A stretch of DNA of 64,000 nt from Pseudomonas sp. BN411 (lineage in GTDB: Bacteria > Pseudomonadota > Gammaproteobacteria > Pseudomonadales > Pseudomonadaceae), in contig NZ_SSOM01000080.1 in NCBI RefSeq assembly GCF_029871235.1, positions 62,152 through 126,151 on the forward strand, given 5' to 3'. The first letter of the stretch is position 1; each line of letters begins with the position of its first letter. A model generated the notes under the pieces. That model searched no databases. It was given only the letters and a program-made list of their open reading frames with translations, and had not been told where the DNA came from. The position numbers and the translations under genes were made by a program. Below are positions 25,839 through 34,682 of the stretch, in pieces.

Positions 25839-26711
25839 TCAGTGCGTTCCTAGCAGCAGGGTCCAGTAGATTCCGGCATCGCTCTGCGGGTCCACCGCGT
25901 AGCCTGCGCCCAATTCAGTGAACCTCGGGTCCATCATCCTGGCGCAATACTCCGGGGTGGCCAACCAGCCTTGGACCACACTCACCGACCTGCCAAAACC
26001 GGCGGCGATGTTCTCGTCGAGCTGCTGGCCACGGTAACCGGCGGCCCGGGCCAGATCGGCCGGTTGCAGGCCAGCGCCAGACTTGCGGGCGAAGAAATTG
26101 TCGTTGGCCATGGCCCGGCTGTAGCGCTCGGCCGCTGTGCCGAGGGCAGTGTTCCAGACCACTGGCGGCGCCGAGGAGAATGCAACGTCACCACAGTTGC
26201 GTGAGCGAGTACGCAGCGCGTTGACCAGCACCAGTAGCACCTGTCCTTCCTCCTGCCACTCCCCGAGATCGTCATCCAGCAATGGCCGCGCCAACACGAT
26301 GCGCCAGCTGCTGCCGGCCTGGCTGACGCCGATATCGATGAATTGGGGATCCAACAACGAATTGCAGTGCCGCGCCTGCAGCATCGCGAAGGCCGCTTGC
26401 GCGTCGACTGGGCCAGTCAGACGGATGGTCTTCGCGCTGGCCGCCTGATAACCGGAACGCACCAGATGGTCCTGCCAGTAGCCACTGTCTTCCACTGGAA
26501 GCACCAGGCGTGGATCCGCCACCAGCGGCGTCAGGACGTCGGCCTGCTGCCTGGCGCAGCTCTGCGGGTGGGTACGGTAGGAGTTGATCGCCTCGACCAG
26601 CTGCACGTCCGAGCCCGCGGCCTGGGCGCTGCCGGCGAGAAGCCCGAGCAGCAACCCAAGGGTCTTGAGCCCGTTTGCAGTGGTGCTTGTCCACGAATGA
26701 AGTACCGGCAT
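25839..26711 (-). CDS. Secreted CAP-superfamily protein with a duplicated domain
   Basis: A 290-residue exported protein. The signal peptide ends in GSAQAAG (about 32). The C-terminal half is a bacterial CAP/SCP domain (VVWNTALGTAAERYSRAMAN, NDNFFARKSGAGL, DENIAAGFG, VVQGWLATPEYCARMMDPRF). The N-terminal half appears to be a second, reduced copy: VEAINSYRTHPQSC matches VLVNALRTRSRNC, and HCNSLLDPQFIDIGVS matches YCARMMDPRFTELGAG, but the central core is missing. GGAGG sits six bases before ATG 26711; the frame upstream is open but not used. Role unknown; CAP proteins include secreted enzymes and toxins. Confidence 0.8.
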   Translation of the reverse strand: MPVLHSWTSTTANGLKTLGLLLGLLAGSAQAAGSDVQLVEAINSYRTHPQSCARQQADVLTPLVADPRLVLPVEDSGYWQDHLVRSGYQAASAKTIRLTGPVDAQAAFAMLQARHCNSLLDPQFIDIGVSQAGSSWRIVLARPLLDDDLGEWQEEGQVLLVLVNALRTRSRNCGDVAFSSAPPVVWNTALGTAAERYSRAMANDNFFARKSGAGLQPADLARAAGYRGQQLDENIAAGFGRSVSVVQGWLATPEYCARMMDPRFTELGAGYAVDPQSDAGIYWTLLLGTH

Positions 26712-26853
26712 GGCAAAACCTCCGTCAAACGACGCAGCACTCCCAATATTCGACCCGCCCAAACCCTCCGCGTTGCTTGGGCGAACGGTGCTTTTCCGTG
26801 CGTGGAATGGAGAGTAATGTAATGCTTCATACATATTTTGTTAGAGACTCTAC

Positions 26854-27798
26854 ATGGAAAGCTGGCTTTCCCTGGTCATCGGCCTCCCGACCTCCAACGC
26901 CACTGCGCGAATGCGGGCCTGGCGCGCATTGAAGGCCAGCGGTGCGGCGGTGCTTCGCGACGGTGTGTACCTGCTGCCGGATAGACCGGAATGCCGCGAA
27001 GCCCTCTCCGAGGTCGAACGAGACATCCTCGCCATCAACGGCACCGCCTACCTTCTCCCCGTACAGGACCCGCAAGGCGAACGCTTCATCCCCTTGTTCG
27101 ACCGAAGCGAGGATTACCAGGCCCTGCGCGACGAAGTCGAAGCCTGCCGCAACCAGCTGACCGCCGGGAACGCCTTGGCCAGCACCCGGCAGATCCGCAA
27201 GTTGCGCAAAGCATTCGCGCAATTGACGGGAATCGACTTCTTCCCCGGAAAGCCCCGGCAACAGCTGGATGCCGCCTTGCACGAACTGGAAACGTCGGTC
27301 AGCCGTGCTCTGTCGGCGGATGAACCGAGCAGCCATCAGCAACCGATCAGGGCACTCAAGCAGCGCGATTATCAGGGCCGCCTTTGGGCCACCCGCAAGC
27401 GGCCCTGGGTCGACCGCCTGGCCAGCGCCTGGCTGATCCGCCGCTTCATCGACGCGGATGCACGCTTCCTCTGGCTGGAGTCACCAGGGGATTGCCCGGC
27501 CGACGCGCTGGGCTTCGATTTCGACGGCGCGACTTTCAGCCATGTGGGCAATCGCGTCACCTTCGAGACCCTGAAAGACAGTTTCCAGCTGGACGCGCCC
27601 GCCCTTCATCGGGTTGCAGCCCTGGTGCATTACCTTGACGTCGGCGGTGTCCAGCCAGCGGAAGCCGCGGGAGTCGAGCGGGTCCTGGCCGGCCTGCGCG
27701 AGAGCATTGCCGATGACGATCAACTCCTGGCCGCAGCGGGAGCCATCTTCGATGGCCTGCTGGCAGCCTTCGCGAGAGAAGAGAAAAACGATGGATGA
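26854..27798 (+). CDS. chrB: ChrB-type chromate resistance protein
   Basis: A 314-residue protein of the ChrB family. The N-terminal ChrB domain (SLVIGLPTSNATARMRAWRA, 20 residues, then VYLLPD) and the C-terminal ChrB domain (ATRKRPWVDRLASAWLIRRF, GFDFDGATFSHVGNRVTFE, HYLDVGG) are both present. ChrB acts as a chromate-responsive regulator and/or helps in chromate resistance. It overlaps chrA by eight bases. It is divergent from the CAP-domain gene. A ribosome binding site is weak (AGAGA). Confidence 0.88.
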   Translation: MESWLSLVIGLPTSNATARMRAWRALKASGAAVLRDGVYLLPDRPECREALSEVERDILAINGTAYLLPVQDPQGERFIPLFDRSEDYQALRDEVEACRNQLTAGNALASTRQIRKLRKAFAQLTGIDFFPGKPRQQLDAALHELETSVSRALSADEPSSHQQPIRALKQRDYQGRLWATRKRPWVDRLASAWLIRRFIDADARFLWLESPGDCPADALGFDFDGATFSHVGNRVTFETLKDSFQLDAPALHRVAALVHYLDVGGVQPAEAAGVERVLAGLRESIADDDQLLAAAGAIFDGLLAAFAREEKNDG

Positions 27799-29155
27799 AA
27801 CCACCCTGCGTCCGACCGGGGAGTCGCGCCCCCTCGCCACCCCCGTGGGCCTGTTCGAGGCGTTCCTGTTCTGGCTCAAGCTGGGCTTCATCAGCTTCGG
27901 CGGCCCGGCCGGGCAGATCGCGATCATGCACCAGGAGCTGGTGGAGCGGCGCCGCTGGATCAGCGAGCGGCGCTTTCTCCATGCCCTGAACTACTGCATG
28001 TTGCTGCCCGGCCCGGAGGCTCAGCAGCTGGCGACCTACATCGGCTGGCTGATGCACCGGACCTGGGGTGGCGTCATCGCCGGGGCGCTTTTCGTGCTGC
28101 CCTCGCTGTTCATCCTGATCCTGCTGTCCTGGGTCTACATCGCATTTGGCGAAGTGCCGGTGGTGGCCGGACTCTTCTATGGCATCAAGCCGGCGGTGAC
28201 TGCCATCGTGGTCCACGCGGCCCATCGCATCGGCTCACGGGCACTGAAGAACGGCTGGCTGTGGGGGATTGCCGCAGCCTCCTTCGTGGCGATCTTCGCC
28301 CTCGACCTGCCCTTCCCGCTGATCGTGCTGGGTGCAGCCGTGATCGGCTATATCGGTGGCCGCGTAGCGCCGGACAAGTTCGCGCTCGGCGGTGGACACA
28401 ACGCGGCCAAGGCCAGCTACGGGCCAGCGCTGATCGATGACCACACACCGACGCCCGAGCATGCGCGTTTCCGCTGGTCCCGCCTGTTGCTGCTGGTTAT
28501 GGTCGGCGCCCTGCTCTGGGTGCTGCCCATGGGCCTGCTCACCGCCGTCTTCGGCTGGCAAGGCACCCTCACCCAGATGAGCTGGTTCTTCACCAAAGCG
28601 GCGCTGCTCACCTTCGGCGGCGCTTATGCCGTGCTGCCTTACGTCTACCAAGGCGCGGTGGGCCACTACGGCTGGCTGAGCCCGAGCCAGATGATCGACG
28701 GCCTGGCCCTGGGCGAAACCACGCCGGGGCCGCTGATCATGGTGGTTGCCTTCGTGGGTTTCGTGGGCGGCTACGTGCATCCGATGTTCGGCGCCGACCA
28801 GGCATTCCTCGCCGGCGCCATCGCCGCCAGCCTAGTGACCTGGTTCACCTTCCTGCCCTCCTTCCTGTTCATCCTCGCTGGCGGGCCGCTGGTGGAATCC
28901 ACCCACAACGAACTGAAGTTCACCGCGCCACTCACCGGCATCACCGCCGCCGTAGTGGGCGTGATCCTCAACCTGGCGCTGTTCTTCGGCTACCACGTGC
29001 TCTGGCCGGAGGGGTTCGAGGGCCGCTTCGACTGGCCCTCGGCGGTGATCGCCCTGGCCGCCGCCGTCGCGCTGTTCCGCTTCAAGCGTGGCGTCATCCA
29101 GGTACTGCTGGCCTGCGCCGTAACCGGCCTGGCGGTGCACTTGCTGCGAATCTGA
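27791..29155 (+). CDS. chrA: Chromate efflux transporter ChrA
   Basis: A 454-residue inner-membrane transporter of the CHR family that exports chromate. The long form has two homologous halves; each half shows the CHR pattern: FWLKLGFISFGGPAGQIAIM (20 residues, near 26-45) with LNYCMLLPGPEAQQLATYIG, and FFTKAALLTFGGAYAVLPYV (20 residues, near 270-289) with GLALGETTPGPLIMVVAFVG. About ten membrane segments are seen. Translation overlaps chrB by eight bases (ATGGATGA), so the two are coupled. Confidence 0.92.
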   Translation: MDETTLRPTGESRPLATPVGLFEAFLFWLKLGFISFGGPAGQIAIMHQELVERRRWISERRFLHALNYCMLLPGPEAQQLATYIGWLMHRTWGGVIAGALFVLPSLFILILLSWVYIAFGEVPVVAGLFYGIKPAVTAIVVHAAHRIGSRALKNGWLWGIAAASFVAIFALDLPFPLIVLGAAVIGYIGGRVAPDKFALGGGHNAAKASYGPALIDDHTPTPEHARFRWSRLLLLVMVGALLWVLPMGLLTAVFGWQGTLTQMSWFFTKAALLTFGGAYAVLPYVYQGAVGHYGWLSPSQMIDGLALGETTPGPLIMVVAFVGFVGGYVHPMFGADQAFLAGAIAASLVTWFTFLPSFLFILAGGPLVESTHNELKFTAPLTGITAAVVGVILNLALFFGYHVLWPEGFEGRFDWPSAVIALAAAVALFRFKRGVIQVLLACAVTGLAVHLLRI

Positions 29156-29185
29156 CGATGGCCCCACCGGGCCGGGAGGTGATCC

Positions 29186-29506
29186 ATGGACCGCATCAGC
29201 ATTTGCGAATTGGCGGAATGGCAGGCGTCGGCACGCAGCTTCAGCCTTTTGGATGTGCGCCGCGCCAGCGTCCGCAGCGCGGATGCAGCCGAGATTCCCG
29301 GCGCGCGCTGGCTGGACCCGGAAGCGGTGTTCACCTGGAAGGACTCGATACCTCGCGACAGGCCTGTGGTGCTCTATTGCGCCCACGGCCACGAAATCAG
29401 CCAGGGCATCGCTGCCACGCTGGCCGCCATGGGGCTGGATGCGCGTTATCTCATCGACGGCTTCACCGGTTGGCGCGAAGCCGGACGTCCCACTCAGGGC
29501 TTGTGA
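29186..29506 (+). CDS. Rhodanese-domain protein of the chromate operon
   Basis: A 106-residue single-domain rhodanese. The active-site Cys is in VVLYCAHGHEISQGIA (near 62-77), with LLDVRRA near 22 and a C-terminal GFTGWREAGRP. The loop CAHGHEIS is a rhodanese six-residue loop variant. It lies 30 bases after chrA with a strong ribosome binding site (GGGAGGTG). Rhodanese genes (chrE in some strains) accompany chr operons, perhaps to protect thiols. The sulfur acceptor is unknown. Confidence 0.85.
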   Translation: MDRISICELAEWQASARSFSLLDVRRASVRSADAAEIPGARWLDPEAVFTWKDSIPRDRPVVLYCAHGHEISQGIAATLAAMGLDARYLIDGFTGWREAGRPTQGL

Positions 29507-29521
29507 AGGTGATGGATGGTC

Positions 29522-29567
29522 ACTTGTGTGATGCAAGTAGCCTGATTATATTTTGATCATCATTCAA
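29522..29567 (+). promoter_or_regulatory. Candidate HxlR operators upstream of the regulator gene
   Basis: The box ACTTGTGTGATGCAAGT (29522-29538, arms ACTTG/CAAGT) and the 14-mer TGATCATCATTCAA (29554-29567) both recur upstream of the efflux operon (30288-30304 and, inverted, 30386-30399). The pair sits 40-85 bases before the HxlR start. Shared sites suggest autoregulation plus control of the efflux genes. Confidence 0.7.
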
Positions 29568-29606
29568 CGATCTGCCGCCTAGCTCCAGGGGGCAACGCGA
29601 GGTCCC

Positions 29607-30101
29607 ATGAAAAGAACCAGTTTCCAGGACATGCCCTGCCCGGTCGCCCAAGCCCTGGAGGTGATAGGTGATAGCTGGAACGTGCTGATTCTTCGCGAAG
29701 CCTTTTATGGCGCCTCCCGTTTCGATGATTTCGCCCGAGCCTTGGGGATTCCAACGAACACCCTGACCCGACGACTCAAGGACCTGGTGGCCGGAGGGCT
29801 CCTGGAGCGGCATCCGTACAGCGAAAAGCCGACACGATACGAGTACCTGCTCAGCGAAAAGGCACGGGAGCTACGGCCGCTGATGCTCGTACTGCTTGAG
29901 TGGGGAAATCGCCACGGCAACCTGGGCCAACGGCGGACCATGCTGGTGGACAGCGTTACCGGAAAGCCGGTGGACCTCGTCCTGATCGACCGTGCCACCG
30001 GACTGCCAGTCAGCTCGCGGCATCGCGTGCTTCGACAGCGTCGCGATGAGGCCACTCCTGTTTCCTACGCCTTCCCCGAACCTCAAGCCGAGCCGAGCTG
30101 A
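29607..30101 (+). CDS. HxlR-family transcriptional regulator
   Basis: A 164-residue winged-helix regulator. The HxlR domain is clear: CPVAQALEVIGDSWNVLILR (20 residues, about 11-30), then FDDFARALGIPTNTLTRRLK and LVAGGLLERHPYSEKPTRYE (about 75). The N-terminal Cys in DMPCPVAQ is typical of thiol- or aldehyde-responsive members such as YodB or HypR, so redox or electrophile sensing is possible. It lies upstream of the EmrAB-OMF efflux operon on the same strand and shares operator-like boxes with it. Confidence 0.87.
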   Translation: MKRTSFQDMPCPVAQALEVIGDSWNVLILREAFYGASRFDDFARALGIPTNTLTRRLKDLVAGGLLERHPYSEKPTRYEYLLSEKARELRPLMLVLLEWGNRHGNLGQRRTMLVDSVTGKPVDLVLIDRATGLPVSSRHRVLRQRRDEATPVSYAFPEPQAEPS

Positions 30102-30287
30102 ACGACCGGCCTTTCTGTGGCCGTCCGCAGCTCATTGGTAGCGTCCCATTCCCATGACGACCTGGCTGCGTCCCTGACACAGCCGGCTTGACTCCGTATT
30201 GCCGAACCTCTGGCATAGCCCGAATTTCCTGCCTTTCGCCCTCCCCGCGCGCGGAATCCTACCGCCCGTCTCCAGCGTCATTTCATC

Positions 30288-30399
30288 ACTTGCATGATGG
30301 AAGTAACCATGTTTGGATTATGGCCATCATATGCCCCGAACAGTCGTTGCTTTCACCGTGCGGAAGCAGGTTTCGATCGGACTGATTGAATGATGATCA
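30288..30399 (+). promoter_or_regulatory. Candidate HxlR operators upstream of the efflux operon
   Basis: ACTTGCATGATGGAAGT (30288-30304) matches the box before the HxlR gene at 14 of 17 positions, and TTGAATGATGATCA (30386-30399) is its 14-mer exactly inverted. They fall in the 411-bp gap between the regulator and the efflux operon. Nothing else of note is seen in that gap, which is unusually AT-rich near 30.3-30.4 kb. Confidence 0.7.
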
Positions 30400-30512
30400 C
30401 CATGTGAAATGGTCCTCGCCAATCCCCTGCCGAATCACTGCAAGGCACCTTGAAGCACCTGCGGAACTGTCCGGACCAACGCCCACCTGAAACCACCCCA
30501 TCGGAGCCCGCC

Positions 30513-31637
30513 ATGAATCAGCCCGAGCAGATCCCCGTCAGCGAAGCCACCGCTGTGGCCCGGCCGAAGTCCCGCAAGCTCATCAAGCTGGCCGTCGCCG
30601 GCCTGGTCATGGTCGGCGCAGGCCTTTATGGCGCCCATTGGTGGAACACAGCTCGTTACATGGAAGAAACGGACGATGCCTACGTGGGCGGTGACGTCAC
30701 CGTCATAAGCCCCCGGGTTGCCGGCTACATCGCCGAGCTGGCAGTGAGCGACAACCAGTTCGTCCATGCCGGCGACCTGCTCGCGCGCATCGACGACCGT
30801 GATTACCGCGCCGCCCTGGCCAAGGCCGAAGGTGAGGTGCATGCCGAACAGGCCCTGCTGGGCAACATCGACGCCCAGGCCCAGTTGCAGCAGGCGGTGA
30901 TCCGCCAGGGCCAGGCGGAAATCGACGCCACCGCTGCCGAAGAGGACCGGGCGCGGGACGATGACAAGCGCTACCGCACGTTGGTCCAGCGCGCCGCCGT
31001 CTCCGTGGAAAGCGCCCAGCGGGCCGAAGCCACCTGGAAGACCGCACGCGCCAACAGTGAAAAGGCAAAGGCCACCCTGCTCGCTGCCCAGCGCCAGCTC
31101 GATGTCATACACAGCCAGCGCGAGCAGGCCGTGGCCGCCCTTGAGCAAGCCATCGCCAAGCGCGACCTGGCCCGCCTCGACCTCGGCTACACCGAACTGC
31201 GCGCGCCGGTCGATGGCTATATCGGCAATCGCCGGGGACGGGTTGGCGGCTATGTCTCCGCCGGCACGCAACTGCTGGCAGTGGTCCCCGCCCAAGGGCT
31301 GTGGATCGATGCCAATTTCAAGGAAGACCAGCTGGCCGGGATGACGCCCGGGCAAGCTGTAACGGTGGAAGCCGATGTGCTGCCGGGCAAGGTTTTCCAT
31401 GGCCACCTCGACAGCCTGGCGCCGGCAACCGGCGCGCAGTTCAGCATCCTTCCGCCGGAAAACGCCACCGGCAACTTCACCAAGATCGTTCAGCGCGTCC
31501 CGGTACGCATCCATCTCGATCCCGCCGACAACCGTCTTGGCGAGCTCCGCCCGGGGCTCTCGGTGGTGGTCGAAGTCGACACCAGGGCGCATGAGCAACA
31601 GCAAGGCCAGGCGCTCGCCCTGGAGCAACGGCCGTGA
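30513..31637 (+). CDS. EmrA/HlyD-type membrane fusion protein
   Basis: A 374-residue periplasmic adaptor with one N-terminal membrane helix (about 24-44). The lipoyl-like half motifs are ETDDAYVGGDVTVISPRVAG (20 residues, near 52) and YTELRAPVDGYIGNRRGRVG (20 residues); a long helical hairpin lies between them. It links the inner-membrane EmrB-type pump to the outer-membrane channel encoded downstream. GGAG precedes ATG 30513. The stop overlaps the GTG start of the next gene. The operon is likely controlled by the HxlR gene upstream. Confidence 0.88.
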   Translation: MNQPEQIPVSEATAVARPKSRKLIKLAVAGLVMVGAGLYGAHWWNTARYMEETDDAYVGGDVTVISPRVAGYIAELAVSDNQFVHAGDLLARIDDRDYRAALAKAEGEVHAEQALLGNIDAQAQLQQAVIRQGQAEIDATAAEEDRARDDDKRYRTLVQRAAVSVESAQRAEATWKTARANSEKAKATLLAAQRQLDVIHSQREQAVAALEQAIAKRDLARLDLGYTELRAPVDGYIGNRRGRVGGYVSAGTQLLAVVPAQGLWIDANFKEDQLAGMTPGQAVTVEADVLPGKVFHGHLDSLAPATGAQFSILPPENATGNFTKIVQRVPVRIHLDPADNRLGELRPGLSVVVEVDTRAHEQQQGQALALEQRP

Positions 31638-33196
31638 ACTTCTGGTCATCCGAAGTGGTGCCGGTGGAGCAGCTCTCGACCCGGCAGAAGACGCTCGCCT
31701 TCGCCTGCATGTGCATGGGCATGTTCATCGCCCTGATCGACATCCAGATCGTGTCCGCGTCCTTGCGCGACATCGGCGGCGGGCTCTCGGCAGGTGCGGA
31801 TGACACCGCCTGGGTACAGACCAGCTACCTGATCGCCGAAATCATCGTGATCCCGCTGTCGGGCTGGCTGTCGAAGGTGATGTCCACGCGCTGGCTATTC
31901 GCCGCCTCGGCCCTGGGCTTCACCCTGGCCAGCCTGCTCTGCGCATTGGCCTGGAACATCCAGAGCATGATCGCATTCCGCGCCCTGCAGGGTTTCCTCG
32001 GCGGCTCGATGATTCCCATGGTGTTCACCACCGGCTTCATCTACTTCGACGGCCGCCAGCGCGTACTGGTAGCCGCCACCATCGGCGCCATCGCCTCCCT
32101 GGCGCCGACCCTGGGCCCGGTGGTCGGCGGCTGGATCACCGACATCGCTTCCTGGCCCTGGCTGTTCTACGTGAACCTGCTGCCGGGACTGTTCGTCACC
32201 ATCGTGGTGCCGATCATGGTGCGTCTCGACAAGCCCGAATGGTCCTTGATCAAGGGCGCCGACTACCCGGCCATGCTGCTCATGGCGGTGTTCCTCGGCT
32301 GCCTGGAATACACCATGGAAGAAGGCCCGCGCTGGAACTGGTTCAGCGACGACACCATCCTCGCCACCGCCTGGATCTCCGGCCTGAGCGGGCTCGCGTT
32401 CATCGCGCGCAGCCTCACGTCTGCCAACCCGATCGTCGACTTGCGCGCGCTGCGTGAGCGCAACTTCGCTCTCGGCTGCCTGTTCTCCTTCATCACCGGC
32501 ATCGGCATCTTCGCCACCATCTACCTCACCCCGCTGTTCCTCGGTCGCGTGCGCGGTTACGGCGCCCTCGATATCGGCCTGGCGGTGTTCTCCACCGGCA
32601 TTTTCCAGGTCATGACCATTCCGCTGTACGCCGCGCTGGCGCGTCGCTTCGACCTGCGCTGGTTGCTGGCGCTGGGTATGACGCTGTTTTGCCTGTCGAT
32701 GTGGGAGTTCTCGCCGATCACCCATGAATGGGGTGCCGCCGAACTGCTGCTGCCCCAGGCGCTGCGCGGCATGGCCCAGCAATTTGCCGTGGCCCCTACC
32801 GTGACCCTGGCCCTGGGCTCGCTACCGCCCGCACGACTCAAGCTCGCCTCGGGATTGTTCAACCTGATGCGCAACCTCGGCGGCGCCATCGGCATTGCGG
32901 CTTGCGCCACCATCCTCAACGACCGCACCAATCTTCACTTCCTGCGTCTGGCTGAACACCTGAATGCCAGCAACGAAGCCCTCAACAACTGGTTGGCCCC
33001 GAGCCTCGGCGCGTCCGGGCAGTACAGCGAACAGGCCTTGCGGCAGCTGTGGAACCTGACTTACCGCGAGGCACAGACGCTCACCTTTGCCGACTCGTTC
33101 CTGATCATCGGTGTCTGCTTCGCGTTCGCCGTGGTGCTGATTCCCCTGCTGCACAAGATCGCCCCGCCCTCTCAGCCGTCGGCTGACGCCCACTGA
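31634..33196 (+). CDS. EmrB-type MFS multidrug transporter (DHA2, 14-TMS)
   Basis: A 520-residue drug:proton antiporter with about fourteen membrane segments. DHA2 motifs: LIDIQIVSASLRDIGGGLSA (20 residues, near 34-53), WVQTSYLIAEIIVIPLSGWL (20 residues) and ALQGFLGGSMIPMVF. The GTG start overlaps the adaptor stop (GTGA), with GGAG nine bases before. It should pump hydrophobic drugs or acids from the cytoplasm into the tripartite channel. The substrate is not known. Confidence 0.9.
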   Translation: MNFWSSEVVPVEQLSTRQKTLAFACMCMGMFIALIDIQIVSASLRDIGGGLSAGADDTAWVQTSYLIAEIIVIPLSGWLSKVMSTRWLFAASALGFTLASLLCALAWNIQSMIAFRALQGFLGGSMIPMVFTTGFIYFDGRQRVLVAATIGAIASLAPTLGPVVGGWITDIASWPWLFYVNLLPGLFVTIVVPIMVRLDKPEWSLIKGADYPAMLLMAVFLGCLEYTMEEGPRWNWFSDDTILATAWISGLSGLAFIARSLTSANPIVDLRALRERNFALGCLFSFITGIGIFATIYLTPLFLGRVRGYGALDIGLAVFSTGIFQVMTIPLYAALARRFDLRWLLALGMTLFCLSMWEFSPITHEWGAAELLLPQALRGMAQQFAVAPTVTLALGSLPPARLKLASGLFNLMRNLGGAIGIAACATILNDRTNLHFLRLAEHLNASNEALNNWLAPSLGASGQYSEQALRQLWNLTYREAQTLTFADSFLIIGVCFAFAVVLIPLLHKIAPPSQPSADAH

Positions 33197-33213
33197 CCCG
33201 AGGACCACCCGCA

Positions 33214-34641
33214 ATGCCTTCGACCCTCGCAAAGACCACTGCAATCGGCTTGATGCTTTACCAGCTCGCCGGCTGCACGGTCGGCCCCGACTACCACACC
33301 CCGGCAAGCAATCTCAGCGTTCCGCTGGCAGGCGGCGCCACACCGGAGTTACCCATGCGGGCACCGGCGCCGCCGCTTGAGCAGTGGTGGAAAGGCTTCG
33401 CCGATCCGGTGCTCGACGGCATTGTCCAGCGCGCGCTGGATCAGAACCTCGATATGGCGATTGCCCTGGCCCGTGTCGAACAGGCCCGTGCGGCGGCGAA
33501 CCTGGCGGGCGCGGCACGTCTGCCTGAGGGAAGTCTCGACGGGCGCTACCTGCACCAGCGGCAATCCCTGAAAAGCCCGGAGGGCCAACTGGCCAGCACC
33601 TCTCCGGGGTTCGATCGCAATCAGGACATTCTCAGCCTCGGTGTTGGAGCATCGTGGGAAGCTGATCTGGCCGGCGGCCTGAAACGCAGCGATGAAGCGG
33701 CCCTGGCGGAACTCCAGGCGGCCGAGGCGAGCCGGGCTGGGGTGCGCGTTTCGATCGCGGCTGAAGCGGCCGATGCCTACTTCCGAATCCGCGGTGCGCA
33801 ACGACGCATTCAGGTGGCGCAAGAGCAGATCCAGACCCAGCAAGACCTCCTCGCGCTGGTTCAGGATCGCTTCAACGGTGGAGTGGCCACGCAACGCGAA
33901 CTGGCTCAGGCCAAGGCATTGCTGCTGCAAGCGAGGACCGTGCCGCCGCCACTGCGCACGGAGTTGGCGGTGCAGCTCAATCGACTGGATGTGTTGCTCG
34001 GCGTGCAGCCCGGCACCTACGCCAAGGTGCTACTGGAGCACCCGCAGGGCTATCAGGTACCAAGCGTCACCGCCGACCTCTCGCCAGCCAGCCTGCTGCG
34101 CCGGCGCCCTGACGTGATCGCCGCTGAACGTCGACTCGCGGCCAGCACGGCGCGCATTGGTGTGGCCGTGGCGGAGTACTACCCGCACGTGACGCTTGGC
34201 GGCATTCTCGGCAGCCAGAGCCTGCACGGTGGGCTGTTCAGCAGCGATGCCTTCCAGCCCCAGGCCTTCATTGGCCTGCACTGGCGATTGTTCGACTTCG
34301 GCCGTGTCGATGCGGAAGTCGCCCAGGCCCGGGGCACGGAAGCCCAGGCGCTGGCCGAGTACCGTCAAACCATGTTGCGGGCCGCCGAAGACGTGGAGAA
34401 CGCCATCACCACCCAGGTGCATCTCAGCGTTCAACGCCAGGAGCTGGATGCGGAAATCGAGGCTCACCATGTCGCGCGCGAGGCAGCCCGGCAGGCCTAT
34501 GAAGGTGGTGCGGTGAGCCTGCGGGAGGTGCTGGATGAGGATCAACAGCTCCTGGCAGCACGAGACCTGCAGGCGCAATTGGCCGCGAATGACGCCCGTG
34601 CGGCGGTCGCCACGTTTCGAGCGCTGGGCGGGGGTTGGTGA
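33214..34641 (+). CDS. Outer membrane efflux lipoprotein (NodT/OprM type)
   Basis: A 475-residue TolC-family outer-membrane channel. The N-terminus is a lipoprotein signal with lipobox QLAGC (Cys near 22) and GPDYHTPAS, followed by two repeats of the OEP domain; TRQLNRLDVLLG-type and RRRPDVIAAERRLAASTARIG (in part) motifs are visible. It completes the EmrA-EmrB-OMF pump, 18 bases after the transporter. The next gene is convergent. Confidence 0.9.
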   Translation: MPSTLAKTTAIGLMLYQLAGCTVGPDYHTPASNLSVPLAGGATPELPMRAPAPPLEQWWKGFADPVLDGIVQRALDQNLDMAIALARVEQARAAANLAGAARLPEGSLDGRYLHQRQSLKSPEGQLASTSPGFDRNQDILSLGVGASWEADLAGGLKRSDEAALAELQAAEASRAGVRVSIAAEAADAYFRIRGAQRRIQVAQEQIQTQQDLLALVQDRFNGGVATQRELAQAKALLLQARTVPPPLRTELAVQLNRLDVLLGVQPGTYAKVLLEHPQGYQVPSVTADLSPASLLRRRPDVIAAERRLAASTARIGVAVAEYYPHVTLGGILGSQSLHGGLFSSDAFQPQAFIGLHWRLFDFGRVDAEVAQARGTEAQALAEYRQTMLRAAEDVENAITTQVHLSVQRQELDAEIEAHHVAREAARQAYEGGAVSLREVLDEDQQLLAARDLQAQLAANDARAAVATFRALGGGW

Positions 34642-34682
34642 TACAGGGGTGGCTACGGCTGCTCCTGCTTTGCTACGAAGGA

